A DNA stretch of 64,000 nt. It comes from Eupeodes corollae (Eukaryota; Arthropoda; Insecta; Diptera; Syrphidae). This document shows, piece after piece, positions 24,776-36,100 of this stretch. The stretch spans positions 3,968,001-4,032,000 of the forward strand of contig NC_079148.1 of NCBI RefSeq assembly GCF_945859685.1, written 5' to 3'. Positions within the stretch are counted from its first letter, which is position 1; the number at the start of each line of letters is the position of its first letter. The position numbers and the translations under genes were made by a program. The notes under the pieces are model-generated. The model was not told the origin of the DNA. It searched no databases and saw nothing but the letters and a program-made list of their open reading frames with translations.

Positions 24776-25569
24776 ATCAATATTTTCTGTGAAATAAAAT
24801 AAGTTTGAAGCCAATATTTCAAATTTTTGAAAAGATATTTGAGTCGAAAATCAATTTCTACCAACTTTTGTTAGGTTTTTAATTTTTTGTAAAAAAAACT
24901 GTCGATTCGATTTTTCTCAAAATTTGTCCTAATGTTGAAAAAAATATTTCTTATAAGATACAATAAGTTTGAAGCCTAAATTTACATTTATATTTGAATC
25001 GATATTCAATTTTTACCAACTTTGAGTAATGTTTATTTTAGATTTTTATTTTTTATAAAAAAAAACTATCTATTCGATTTTTCTCAAAATTTTATCAAAT
25101 GTCAAAAACATTATTCTTCGTTGCTCAAAATTGCTTTGGAGATGAAATCATATTTTAGTCGTAAAATTTTGGAGTTGACACATTTTTTTTCAGTTTTTTT
25201 GATGTATAAAAAAACCGTTAGATGGATTTTTTTCAAAAAATATACTGCTTTGATATCACGTTACAATATACTCGTATTATATAAAATTTAATTCAAGTCT
25301 CTAGCGTTTTTGGTTCGTAAGATATTTAGGGTTAACCAAAATTTTTCACCTTTTTTTAAACTGCTATGGTAAAAAAAACTGGCAACTTGAGAGCCCTTTC
25401 TGCATCTTTCTGTCTTATTATCTGTGTAACAAAATTTATTTGAAGTCAATATCTCTTCTAGTTCTTGAGCTATGGACGTCGAAAAAAACGTCGCGAACGT
25501 ACGGACGTACAAACGTACGTACACACGCACGCACAGACATCTGCAAATCGCTTTTTCTTTGGACTTAGA
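24776..25569 (+). repeat. family R repeat, head-truncated copy
   Basis: It starts inside the array without the head hairpin (AATATTTTCTGTGAAATAAA). Several units follow, then the conserved block near 25255-25340 and the ACGTACG-rich stretch at 25490-25540. It ends abruptly where a LINE tail begins at about 25570, so the terminal palindrome is missing. Confidence 0.65.
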
Positions 25570-25626
25570 AGGCAATTGAGCCTTGGTCCGGCCGGACTGT
25601 GGCGCCACCTTAAGTAAGAAAGTAAG
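25570..25626 (+). mobile_element. LINE 3' tail fragment (GCGCCACC-TAAG repeat end)
   Basis: CAATTGAGCC, then GACTGTGGCGCCACC and TAAGTAAGAAAGTAAG matches the 3' end of the LINE at 52372-53375, which ends GTAGCGCCACC followed by TAAG repeats. A severely 5'-truncated insertion, normal for non-LTR retrotransposons. Confidence 0.65.
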
Positions 25627-25765
25627 ACTGATTTAGAATATACTTTTTGACAGAAACTAAAAGAAACAATATGGCCGCTACGACCTGTCAAAATCATTTC
25701 GTTCCTGTTCGAAAACTTTTTCATAGTTGTTAAATGCCCGTTTCGGTGGTCATTATTTCAATTCC

Positions 25766-25905
25766 AAGGCAGGTCTTGCAACTTCAAGGGAGGTTTTGAA
25801 ATATTAAGGTTGGTCCTGAAATTTCAAAGCAGATGTTGATAATGTTAGGGTGGGTTAAGTTTTCAAGGCAGTTATGGAGATTTCAAGAGTAACAATGAAG
25901 GTTTC
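25766..25905 (+). repeat. 20-bp minisatellite, about seven copies
   Basis: Successive units start at 25766, 25786, 25806, 25826, 25846, 25865 and 25885. Most begin AAGG and end in TTTC or TTC; the consensus is roughly AAGGCAGGTNTTGAAATTTC. The fourth to seventh units are more diverged, and lengths are 19-21 bp. Confidence 0.8.
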
Positions 25906-27085
25906 GAAATCGTTTTCGATAAGATTAAAGTTTGACAAATAATTGCTAAAAAAATTATTGTCACATAATTTTTGTTGCAAACAACTGTCCCAGAAAATTG
26001 CAGAAAATAAAAATTTTCTGACAACTCATACGCCACATTTTATCTCCATATTCTCTTTCTATTTTACTGCACATGTATAAGTATGTGCTACATTTCCATC
26101 AAAAAACTTTATTACATAAAATTCAAATCCAAAGTGACACTTCACTGAAATTGTATCCACGTAATAAAAATGTGATTTGACATTTAAGTATACCTTCTCT
26201 TTCCCATTGTTCATAGTCAACAAAATGTTTGTTATTTTGTGTAAGCTCACTTTGAAATATCATTTACAACAATATAGTTTAATAATATTAATAATACATA
26301 TTGGATTAAAATTCATTTTTGTTTTTTCATAAATTTCATAAACTTTTATATTAATTGCATACATATATGAATTTTATGCAAAAACCAGATAATTTTCTCA
26401 TTTTATTGACACTCAGAGTTCAATGAAAATAAAAATCCCATCATATAAATGTTGAAAGAAATAAATAATCTATAACATTTATTATTATACGCAACCACAA
26501 ACATCATAAAAAAAGGTCCTTAGTCCATTGAATGAATTTCCATGAACGGAATTTGAACTTTGAGTTTAATTTTTTATTTTATTTATGTTCATATAAAAAT
26601 TGTATGTATACAATTTTCACTCTTGAATTTTCCACACAAAAATTGTGGTTTCGATGTAAAAAAAGAAAAATATACGAAATAATAATAATAACCTGGGCGT
26701 TTGTTTGGTTATTCGTAAAAACACATCTGAATGTGGTTTTTTGAGTGGTGTGTTTAATCAAGGGAAGTATTTTTTATCAATTTATATGCAACAAAAGAAT
26801 ATGGTTATTGTAACAAAAACAAAATATATAAATACTGACCAAAACTATGTTAAGTTTATTTTTAATTTACTAAATAATTCATTTTTCCATCAGTTTTTCA
26901 AATAAAGTATATTATAGTATTTTTAATCTATTGTTTTCATTGCCTTGAATTTCTATTAAAGTGGAGTTAAATATTTATATTATGTTTTATACCCGGAATT
27001 TATTTACGATTTTATTGTCCTGGAATGAAGTCTATAATTTAATGGCCATTTATCGATGTTTTTTGTTTTGTCAATATGAAAAAGG
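25906..27085. other. no feature recognised
   Basis: Very AT-rich. Overlapping ORFs at 26059-26250 (-), 26532-26744 (+) and 26705-26905 (+) lack motifs and look like chance. Confidence 0.35.
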
Positions 27086-27250
27086 TTAATTGCTTAAAAG
27101 GCGGTCGGCCATGAGCTGGATAGAGGAGTGAAACTTCGTCTCAATCACGGACTGTTGGAAGTATATTCCACTATCTCCAGATAAGGACCCGGTAGTGGCA
27201 TCGATGACAGAGTCATTGGCCAGGTCGCCGAAGTAAAAAAGTATTTTTTT
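27086..27250 (-). CDS. orphan coding-like island, 54 codons, function unknown
   Basis: On the minus strand an open frame runs from an in-frame stop at 27251-27253 to TAA at 27086-27088. Its middle (GDLANDSVIDATTGSLSG, then YFQQSVIETKFHSS) has balanced composition and GC-containing third positions, unlike all neighbouring DNA. There is no ATG before codon 48, and no AG splice acceptor lies between the upstream stop and the GC-rich part, so it is not a clean exon as it stands. Two AATAAA-like signals lie 70-85 nt after the stop (27000-27017, minus). It could be the 5'-truncated end of a retrocopied mRNA, a terminal exon with a damaged acceptor, or part of an unknown TE. I do not recognise the protein. 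Confidence 0.35.
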   Translation of the reverse strand, partial: KKILFYFGDLANDSVIDATTGSLSGDSGIYFQQSVIETKFHSSIQLMADRLLSN

Positions 27251-27399
27251 TTAATTATTATTTTTAAAGAAATACATTTTGTAATTTTTTTTAAGTTTAC
27301 TTGTAAAACCATTCACTGACCTTATTTATTCTTAACTTTCAACTTTTTGGTGTGAAATTATTCTGACGATAATATTCCTTTTATTCTAGGTAAGGTAAG

Positions 27400-27737
27400 G
27401 TTAATGTTTTTGTCCAAGATGGAAACGGACACATTTAGGCCAGTTTAATTGCCCATTGTGATACCACATAAATCTTGAGGCTTCCTCCTAATCTCAATGG
27501 AACCAGTTTGAGTCAATTACAAAACGTAGATCGTTTAGATCGTTAAAGAAGAATTTTCATAGATAATTCTTGCGTTTTTAAGCCAGAGAAGGGCATGTAC
27601 GAAGAAGATGAAGAATTGTTTTCTACTCTTCTGTCCATTCAGCTTCTGCAAAAGTCATTTTAGAATACGCCTAGTCGTGTGGCTTGCTTTCCTATTAGAT
27701 AGTGTCCGGTTATGACACCTATCATCGTGGTGATGTT
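27400..27737. repeat. dispersed repeat, copy 2
   Basis: Its 27660-27735 part resembles 23520-23590 (see the entry at 23340). The remainder, from 27400, has intermediate GC and no recognisable protein. It directly precedes a Helitron fragment. Confidence 0.4.
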
Positions 27738-28834
27738 GTTAAACAATGCAAGATTTAGGTGGTAATCATTTTTGGTGGTCCTCTGATATTCATGTCAGGG
27801 GACTTTCGTCAAACATTGCCTGTCATTCCTCGATCAAGTCAAGAAGTCATCAGTTCTTTAAAGATATGTACGAAAATTGACACTGAACATTAATATGCGT
27901 ATTCACCTACATAATGATGCAACTGCCCATTAGTTATCAAAATGTGTATGGCAAAATACCAATCGACAATACCATCGGAGTCATCACCGAACAATTTTTG
28001 TACAATTACGCAATCTATAGATGAGTTGATTGAATGTGCCTTACGAATATTCTTCAGAATTACAGAAATCATGATTGGTTGAGAGAACGCGCCATTTAAG
28101 CACCGAAGAACATTCATATCAATGCCATTAATTTTCAAATTCAAGCAAAACTGCCAAGTGTAGTCACGACATATAAATCAATTGACAGTGTTTTAAATCA
28201 AGATGAAGCAATGAATTATCCAATTGAATTTTTAAATTCAATGGAACCGGCTGGTATACCACCGCATTGCTAAAATCTGAAAATTGGTTCTTTGATTATA
28301 TTATTCCGAAATATTAATTCACTAAAACTGTGTAATGGCTCAGATTGGTAGTGAAAAAGTTATTGCAAAATTGGATTGAAACTATAATCTTAACTGGTAA
28401 ATCAAAAGGAGATTCGATACCGCGTATCCCTATGATTCCAACTAATAAGCCGTTCGAATTCAAAAGATTACAATATTATGTTGTACGTTTATCATTCGCG
28501 ACGTCCATAAATGAGGCCCTAGGGCAAACACTTCACGTTTTTGGTGTGAATTTGGAGGAATCATGTTTTTCACATGACCAACTTTATGTTGCCGGTTCCA
28601 GTACACCCAACTGTGTATTTATTCATCAAAATGAAAAAACAAAAAATATTGTTTATCCAACTGTTTTAGACTAACCCATATAGATACACCATAGTAAGAG
28701 TACCCAATTCTTTTTTTTTAGTTTTTACTCTTTGCTGATAAATATAATATAAACAATATATCATTTGGGTCATTTCATTTGGAATTTTAAATAACAAGCA
28801 ATTGAAAATAGCGAAGCACGTACCGGGCCTATAG
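27738..28834 (+). mobile_element. Helitron helicase fragment, heavily decayed
   Basis: Pif1-like helicase pieces in order on the plus strand. 27738-27835: NNARF, then PLIFMSGDFRQTLPVIPR (motif with GDFRQ). About 28065-28260, in shifted frames: HDWLRERAI-like, then YPIEFLNSMEPAGIPPHC. 28345-28674: ILTGKSKGDSIPRIPMIPTN, then QTLHVFGVNLEESCFSHDQL ending KNIVYPTVLD. There are frame changes and stops throughout, and motif VI has ACSR changed to AGSS. A degraded 3' end may be at 28810-28834 (GCGAAGC, CCGGGCC, then CTATAG in place of CTAG). The Rep domain and Walker A are absent. Confidence 0.8.
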
Positions 28835-28914
28835 TTTCTTATAAAAACAAATACAAATTGGATGAATGAAGTCAAAGTCTTCTTTTATTCACGAGATGTC
28901 AAGAAGCGAACATC

Positions 28915-29610
28915 AATGAAATTAATTTGAAACTAATGTCTTTGAGATTTGAAGAGATATTTGAGTCGAAAATCAATGTTTACCAATTTTAAGTTATGTT
29001 TTTTTTTAGGTCGTAATTTGTTTGTAAAAAAACATGTCAATTCGATATTTCTAAAAATTGTACCAGATGTGAAAAACGTTATTCTTCGTTGCATTAAATT
29101 ATTTCTGAGATAAAATCACTTTTGGTTCGTAATATATTCGAGGTGACAATTATTTTTGTTCAGTTTTTTTTTGATTTATAAAAAATACCGTAATTTGAAT
29201 TTGTTTCCAAAATTATATTAGTTTTATATCACATCATATAACATTACCATTAATTAAAGTCACTAGCATTATTGGTTCGTGAGATATTTTGAGTTAACCA
29301 ATATGTTTACTTTTGTTTTTTTGTCGTTCATATCTCAAGAACCCACAAAATTTTTTTAAGCGTTCTTTCCGCACCTTTTTTATTATTATTAAATTTATCT
29401 GAAGTCGATATTTCTTCTGGTTCTTGAGATATGGACGACAAACAAAAAGCTTCTCGAACGTAAGGAGTTACGTACTCACGCACGCACAAACATCTCTAAA
29501 CATCTTTTAGAGTCTAACCCTACTGACCTTGAAAGGTCGAGAAATGTAAATTTCAGTTCAATTTTCAATTCGACAATTCGGACCAATTACAATAACTTGT
29601 GTGTTAAAAA
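28915..29610 (+). repeat. family R repeat, head-truncated copy
   Basis: It contains array-like units from about 28935, the conserved block near 29225-29300 (GTTCGTGAGATATTTTGAG), TTCTTGAGATATGGACGAC, a shortened ACGTA-rich stretch (29455-29490), then CTGACCTTGAAAGGTCGAG and the remains of the terminal palindrome (ATTACAATAACTTGTGTG) near 29590-29605. Confidence 0.6.
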
Positions 29611-29702
29611 ACGTCCTTATAAAAAAAGTTAATAAGGCAAAGGTTTTTTTAATTAATTAAATGGCATTTAAATTTTTGAAGACAAACTTATTTTATAGTT
29701 AA

Positions 29703-29740
29703 CTAGCGGACCCGACAGACGTTTTCCTGTCTACACGTCT
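29703..29740 (-). other. Helitron 3' terminus with hairpin
   Basis: On the minus strand GACAG pairs with CTGTC across an 8-nt loop, then GGGTCCGCTAG ends the element at 29703. This matches the 3' end at 1193 in layout but not in stem sequence, so the two elements are different families. Confidence 0.75.
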
Positions 29741-29974
29741 TTAATTTGAAAATTTCAAAAATTTTTTTTTAATAAGCTAAAACATTCTGGACTATTTTGA
29801 TGAAAATTATTATTCAAATATTATGACATTACATGTAAATTTATCAGAATTAGACTAATCGATAGCGTGTGAGTATGTGTAATGAAATCTTCAACTTGTT
29901 TTAATTAAAGGTACAAAAGCTTACACTCAAACTATTTTATTTAAAAAATATTTTATTATTTACAAAAACTTAAT

Positions 29975-30298
29975 TTATCGTAATGCCATTGGATGTACAA
30001 TATTTTTGGTTAAACCCTGAGGTGTATAAATAAATAAATTCGATGGTTTTCCAACTCTGGAACACGCAACATATAATTGGCCGTGAGAAAAACATGGGTT
30101 TTCTAAATCTAAGCCACAAATTGTCTTTGTTTGGCCTTGTGAGTTATTTATAGTCATAGCATTTGCCAAGCTAGTTGGAAATTGTAAACGTTTGAATGGT
30201 ATAGGTAAATCTGAAAGAATCATTGGGATCCGTGGTAAAAGTACAACTTCACCTTGAAATTTTCCACTCAAAATAGTGGCTTCAAGAATGTTGCCCAT
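29975..30298 (-). pseudogene. Helitron helicase C-terminal part (motifs V-VI)
   Basis: 107 open codons. The C-terminus of the Pif1-like helicase includes AMTINNSQGQT (motif V), CFSHGQLYVACSRVGKP (motif VI, with the arginine finger in CSR), and LFIYTPQGLTKNIVHPMALR at the natural end. This is the best preserved part. It is separated by a frame break from the next segment at 30312. Confidence 0.85.
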
Positions 30299-30311
30299 TA
30301 TTTTTTTACAA

Positions 30312-30710
30312 CTAATCGCGTGCCATTACACAATTTTGGGGCATTCCAGGTAAATCTAGTGAATTTAGAAACTCTACAGGATAGTTGACAACTTCGTCAG
30401 GATCAACAACAGTGTCAATCGATTTAAATGTAATTTCATCGCCAGGCAATGACTGTTGTATTTTAAAATTGATGGCGTCAACATCTACATTTTTTGCGGC
30501 TAAAATAGCTCGCTCTCGCAGCCATTCATGATTAGTATAATTATGTCTTAAATTTGGAAAGATACTTGTTATCAACTCATCTTTGGTAGCCACCATGTTG
30601 CAAAAATTCTCTGGAAATCGAATATATTGTGTATCTTCATACAATTGAATTTTACCGTTGCCTATGTCTAACAATTGTTCAGAGAATCCTGACGCTAATA
30701 ATAGTGACAC
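30312..30710 (-). pseudogene. Helitron helicase middle part
   Basis: 133 codons, minus strand. It contains LLDIGNGKI (codons 14-22), NYTNHEWLRERAILAAKN (57-74) and VNYPVEFLNSLDLPGMPQ, all characteristic of the middle of Helitron Pif1-like helicases. It overlaps 30679-31080 in a different frame, so one frameshift lies near 30690-30710. Confidence 0.85.
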
Positions 30711-31158
30711 TTGGCCATAGATAAGATTCTTTCAAACATGCGTTGATTTCGTCTGCATATGGCGCGCATGGAAGGACTGGTAATGTTTGTCTGAAATCAC
30801 CAGACAGCAGCAGTAGAGCACCACCGAAAAGCCGAGCATTATTTTTTATATCTTTCAGGGACCTGTTGAGAGCTTCAAGCGAATGCTTGTGGGCCATTGT
30901 ACATTCATCCCAGATAATAATTTTACATTTTCTCAAAACTTCAGCCATGCCTGAATGCTTCTTTATGTTACACATTGGTTCGGGATTTGTATGAACGTTC
31001 AAAGGTAATTTAAGTGCTGAATGCGCAGTCCGTCCACCATCAATTAACGTTGCTGCAATGCCTGATGATGCAATGGCCAATGCAATATGATTTTGAGATC
31101 GAATCCGCGCAAGTATCAGTGCGATAAGAAATGTTTTACCAGTGCCACCTGGAGCGTC
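30679..31158 (-). pseudogene. Helitron helicase N-terminal part (Walker A and B)
   Basis: ATP-binding part of the helicase. Walker A GGTGKT lies at about 31132-31149 on minus. The ORF from 31080 continues MAIASSGIAATLI, then GGRTAHSALKLPL, IIIWDECTMAH (Walker B, WDE at codons 57-59) and LLSGDFRQTLP (codons 91-101). The frame is open from Walker A onwards. Just upstream, a run of seven T (minus) would need one more T to keep the frame from QQDGLFF into LDAPGG. Confidence 0.85.
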
Positions 31159-31490
31159 TAAAAAAATAATCCATCTTGTTGTGCTGCAATTGAAACGTTA
31201 ATTTGATCATATACATTTCGTTGTTCAGCAGTAAGCAATTGTTCATTTTCCGCAACATAAGTAGCCAAAGAAGTCTTATCGAACTGGTGTTCACGTTGAA
31301 CATCGCTGTTGATGATGTCTACTGCTGGGCGATTCGGCGCTGGCAATCCAAAATGGATGAGCTGCATGTTTGAAATAAGAATACAAATATCCTCAATCAT
31401 TATTAATGAATCCTTGTATATTTCGGCGGAGAATTCAATATTAAGATTTTGAATAGTAATTCTAGTCCGATGCAAAATATCCTCTTTCAT
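31158..31490 (-). pseudogene. Helitron Rep-helicase linker segment
   Basis: 110 codons ending QQDGLFF and a stop. It contains FGLPAPNR and LTAEQRNVYDQI, the latter typical of the sequence just before Walker A in Pif1-like helicases (E-Q-x-x-V/I-Y). It belongs to the same protein as 30679-31158 but is out of frame with it. Confidence 0.8.
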
Positions 31491-31524
31491 TGAGTCTTTA
31501 TATTTGTTTCACAGAGCAGATGCA

Positions 31525-31868
31525 TCAGACGGAAAACACGTTGTCAATATTATTCTGCAAGTGTGAGATCTCAATTGTTATCATCCTCCAATAAATGTGA
31601 CTCACGACACGCATCGAAGAAAGAGTCGTATGAAGTACCATTGACTTTTCGCAAATATTGGAAGGACGTCGGTCCAGGGACGTTAACCAGTAATATACGC
31701 AAAAAAAAAACATTTGCGTTGCTTAGGATGAACTGTATATAATCGACCTAAAGTTTTTGTCATAAATATATCAGCGAATCCTGGTACTGGAATGCCTCGT
31801 TTCCGAGGTACCCAATTCTTTGATTGTTTATTCCATGTAAAAAATTTAGGAACATCAGTGTACATCAA
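31525..31868 (-). pseudogene. Helitron central domain segments
   Basis: Two overlapping frames (31683-31868 and 31525-31713). The first reads YTDVPKFFTWNKQSKNWVPR, then GRLYTVHPKQRKCFF, the conserved domain between Rep and helicase in Helitrons (FFxWNxxxKxW..R). The second continues with a diverged YYWLTSLDRRPSNICEKSM. A frameshift in an A/T run joins them. Confidence 0.8.
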
Positions 31869-32043
31869 CGTCCTTGCGAATTGACCAACAGCATCTGGTC
31901 AAAGCCTGTTGTAGTGCAGTTTCTTCTGTAAAGTAAACACGCTGTCCGTTTTCAAGATGCACAGCCAATTGTATAACAGCAGAATCCCTTTCATGTATAG
32001 GGAACGTAAAAATGCCCCAAATAGCTTCGTTGCTACTTATGTA

Positions 32044-33000
32044 TCAACCCATTTGATAACGTGTTATTTCGTCATTGTCGTTTACATTTTGAACAGCAAA
32101 TATAGCTTTATCACTACCCTTGTGAACATGCTTACAAATATATTTGATAGACTTCACCAAACTGCATAGTTCAACGTTTATGTGCGCTTTGTAGGTTTTG
32201 CACAGCAATGGCGAATATGGAACTACCCAGCGATTATCAATATCTACCCTCACACCATTTCACAGACGCAATTCATATGATTGACCACCATTGTCTACGT
32301 CTCTACGTCGATAAGATGGATAACCGCCATATTGGTGATAGTATCAGTTTACATGGTTTTGGAAAACGTTTTGTACATTTTCCATTATCCATACATGGCG
32401 ACATCATGTTAAGAGTGCCACATGGACCATGGATCATATTGGTAGTAACAATGTTAAACAATTCTGGATCAACATTCGGATCTGGAATTTCCGCTGAAAT
32501 AATTTTGTCAATTTCTTTTGCGCGTATTTTATCCACCAACCAAATTAAAATATGAGCATGAGGTGAACCTCGTTTTTGCCATTCAACAGAGTAAAGCCAA
32601 CAACACGGTTCACCAAATAATGAGTAATGTGTAAGAAAATTCATCAAAGATTTTAATTTATGTTTAAAGACACGTGCAGTGACATCATGACGGTGCATCG
32701 ATGTTTGACCTGGCAACAGTAAATTTTGATTTCATCCCAGTTTGGATTACACGTAAATGTGATAAAAAGATCAGGCCGTATGCACGTACGTAAGTCATGG
32801 CATCTTGAATATATTCCTGCATATGACGCGGGCTACCAGTGTATGATGATGGGAGAATATATGCGGTACCAATATTGTTGATGTCATTCGTTGCATCTAC
32901 GTTGCCGATTACGGCGTCACGTAAATGAATGTACTCCTCAGCACGAAGTTTTGCTTGATTAAATTTTATGTATCGTAATCTCTCACTTTCGATAAAATTA
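32044..33000 (-). pseudogene. Helitron Rep (HUH endonuclease) domain, broken
   Basis: N-terminal to C-terminal on minus: about 33000-32730 RYIKFNQAKLRAEEYIHLRD, then SSYTGSPRHMQEYIQDAM and LDLFITFTCNPNWDEI (Rep motif 1). 32716-32303: MPGQTSMHRHDVTARVFKHK, then EWQKRGSPHAHILIWL (HUH motif, HAH) and NGKCTKRFPK. 32253-32044: VDIDNRWVVPYSPLL, then VKSIKYICKHVHKG. The last is the Y2 motif, normally KYxxKYxxKG; the second catalytic tyrosine is H here (codon CAT) and the first is kept. At least three frame changes break the domain. It cannot nick DNA as it stands. Confidence 0.85.
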
Positions 33001-33059
33001 ACAACTACTAATAAATTAAAAATTAATTAAAAAATACATTGTCCAGCGGACAAAATTGT

Positions 33060-33180
33060 GAATCTAAAACCATTCTCAGATCTCCTTGAACACACACAAA
33101 AAATTTCATCAAAATCGGTCCAGTCGTTTAAGAGAATTTCAGTGACATACACACTCACAGAAGAATTATATATATTAAGA
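33060..33180 (-). other. Helitron 5' terminal region
   Basis: Minus strand from 33180: TCTTAATATATATAATTCTT, TGTGAGTGTGTATGTCACTG, then ACGACTGGACCGATTTTGAT. The last block is conserved in 5' ends of insect Helitrons, including non-autonomous ones. Confidence 0.75.
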
Positions 33181-36100
33181 TTTTATAAATATTCAAATAT
33201 AAATTCTATTTGTAAACACAGTCTTTGAATAAAGGAGAAAGTTCAGTATTCAATGTCCTTCTTAATTATTGATTAAACACCGGAAAGGCCAATCTAAAAA
33301 TATATTTTAGTTTGTCAGAAATTGGAAAACAATTACATTCACAATACTATTTTAGTTAAGTAATAGTCTTTTCCCTGGACAGAAAGATCTGTTTTCTTTA
33401 ATCCGATAGCTCCATTTTTTTCTCGGTATTGGACTTGTATTTGATATCACATCACAATCACAACGTTAAATGGTGAAAACTGTTAAAAACTTTAGATAAT
33501 CCTATTCTGCTAGTATCTTAACCATGAATGCACTCTACGATTTCAAGCTAAATGAAATATTTTTCACTTTTATCCCAATACAGTTTTCTTTTTTTCAATT
33601 CAATTTTATTATATTTTTTTTTTACTGCTAAAAAATTAATATTTAACAATCGCTTCATGAGTTTCTGAGAAATGTTTAAAAGAAAATAATGGTATCCTTG
33701 CGGGACAATCCAAAAATATATTCTATGTTTTGAAAGAAACTAAGTTAAGAAAAACATTTAAAAAAATTCAAATCTGTTGTTCAGTTTTAAGAAAGTTTAA
33801 GCTTTCAATTTTTGACCATTCATTACATTCATAGCAAAATCGTTCTTGAAATCAAATTGAGGAATTGACTTCAAAATTATTTCACCTAATACAAAATATT
33901 GTTGTTTATTTTTTGAAAAATAAGAAAAAAGCAATTATCAGTTTCTTTTTGAAATAAAGAACTTTGAACAACAAAATCTTTAAAACGGGTTAATAACTTT
34001 TCTGATACGAAGTCTTAAAAAAAATCAATCTTCTTTAGTAAGTTTTGTAGTATTTTAAAATTTAGTTTCACATTTTTACTTAAATTTCAAGAAGATATTG
34101 GAAAATACCTTAAAGTTAAACCATCGCCTCAGGTTCATGCAATCCAGTTTTGTATTTTATTTAGATTTGTCTGTAACCCAATCTGGCAATTATTTGAAAA
34201 CTGTCTTTAAGCAACTTATTTCAATCTTTGAAAACTTTAAGTGCAAATAAGTTCGTTAAGAATCAATCAAGTGCCATTGATCATTTTTTAGTTTAAGGTT
34301 TTTCCCGCCCTGTAAATTTATATTATATTAAAAATGCCTGCCAAGAACCAATCTTCATAAGCATAGTAAAATGGTTGTCTTCTACATAAACCATAAACTA
34401 CACCATTTTGGCTGTGATTCAAATTAAACTTTTCTTCACACTTTTTTGTTGAACAAAAAAAAGTCAAAATGGCTTTTTATAAATATTGTTGAATATATCC
34501 TTATTTTGTGCCAAAAGTTCAAAAAAATCCTTCCCAGAAAGATAGAAAAGGATGAAACAAATACTTTTGATAAACTCGTACTTATGTCCATATCGTCATC
34601 ATCGTATGACGATGAGGTTATCTGGATTTGCATATCCTTTTATTCAAATGGATGCACTTGACTTGACCAGCATCATCATCATCTGATGCAAATGAATGCA
34701 TTATTCACCGAAAATACTCTCATATTATATAAAATATAATATTCTCAGTTATTTACTCAAGTGTATTCTTCCAGATGAATTTTTCGGGGAAGGGAACGGC
34801 AGATTTATGTTAAAACAATATATATAAGTTATTTTCATTTACAGAAAGATAAATGCAGTTTTCCATCCATCACATGTGAGTGCTTATTTTTAAGCTTAAA
34901 AATGAAATGCTTGTTATTTGTATAAGAACCATCCAGGCAGGAAACCTTCATACATTATTCGGAAACAAGCTTGAGGGCACTTCTCCGAATCAAGATTGAA
35001 AATCCATAGGGGCAGAAAAGGAGCAGGGAACAAGTGAGTTCATCATCGACTGAATTTTTGAGTTCCAAACAATTTTTTCAAGTCAACAAAATGATAAAGT
35101 TTCCCAGACACATTATATTTTATATCCTGTTTAAGGATTTTCTTTTGTATGCGATTTTTATTTTTAAAAACAAAAATGAAACAGGAAAATAAACACACCT
35201 TACTTTCAACACACTCGAAAAGTTATTCAAACATGTAAAAAAAAAGAAAAGTTAAGAACACGAAAAGTTTACGCCTGAAGGAAACCGACAAAAAGAAAAA
35301 AGTGTGGTTAAACTTTTCCATTGTCTGTGTCAACTCGAACATAAAAGTCGTCCTTATTGTTAAACATAACAAAGGATTAAAATAATCATCTACCATAATG
35401 TAAATGTATTATGTGTTAGAGACAAATGTTAATTGCACCAACCACAATAGAAAAAAAGAAAAGGATGATGCCTTATGACCATCAACATCGTCGGTTGCAA
35501 GTTTACAGAGGAGACAATTTATTTAACTTTTCTTGTTTTAATTTTTTCAAGCTGTAAAATGTAATTTTTTGAAGTCATGAGGGCATTATGAGCAAGAGTG
35601 TCTTATTAGATCCTTTATCATATTTTATGTCCTCTTCTGAATTAAAAAGAAAAACAAACATCATCATAAAAGTTTCTTCATTTTAAAATGATAAGTAGAA
35701 AATACCTATGAGCTCTATTTTTGTCTTTTATTTTTCGTCCTTTTGGGAAGACGCGAAGCAAAACAAAATAATTGTGTGTACATTTTTGTCTTTCAAAACA
35801 TTTTGAAGGTACCCAGACACCGCATGAAATTGTAAGAGTTTATTATACAACAAAAAATGTGTTCGTTAAATTTTATTTTTAAAAGTTAAGTCGAAAACAA
35901 CATCGATCAAAAGAGATTTGAAATTTTAAAGACAAAAAGAAATAAAAATAATAATAACAATGCTTACAATACAACCACACTGTGCGTAATTAAATGAGTA
36001 TTTTTGTTTGTGTATGGGAAATTTTTGAAACTTTGTACCTTCTGTGAGATTATAATCAGGACTTTTAATTAAATGATGTTTTTTGTTCACAGACTTGATG

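Larger units (their letters stand above)
29703..33180 (-). mobile_element. near full-length Helitron, both termini present
   Basis: Rolling-circle transposon on the minus strand, about 3.48 kb. The 5' end is TC at 33180-33179 (minus TCTTAATATATATAATTC, then TGTGAGTGTGTATGTCACTG), a start seen in insect Helitrons. The 3' end is CTAG at 29706-29703, preceded by a hairpin. The 5' flank is A and the 3' flank is T, as expected for insertion between A and T. Between them the Rep and Pif1-like helicase domains occur in the correct order (33000 to 29975), all on one strand, but with several frameshifts and stops. Autonomous Helitrons are usually longer (5-6 kb), so some N-terminal or linker sequence is probably lost. 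Confidence 0.9.

Noticed and set aside
27890..28144. 84-codon minus-strand ORF
   Set aside because: Antisense of a decayed Helitron helicase segment that reads on plus.
30743..30994. 83-codon plus-strand ORF
   Set aside because: Antisense of the Helitron helicase Walker B region.
32208..32555. 115-codon plus-strand ORF
   Set aside because: It is the antisense of the Helitron Rep domain, which carries recognisable motifs on minus.
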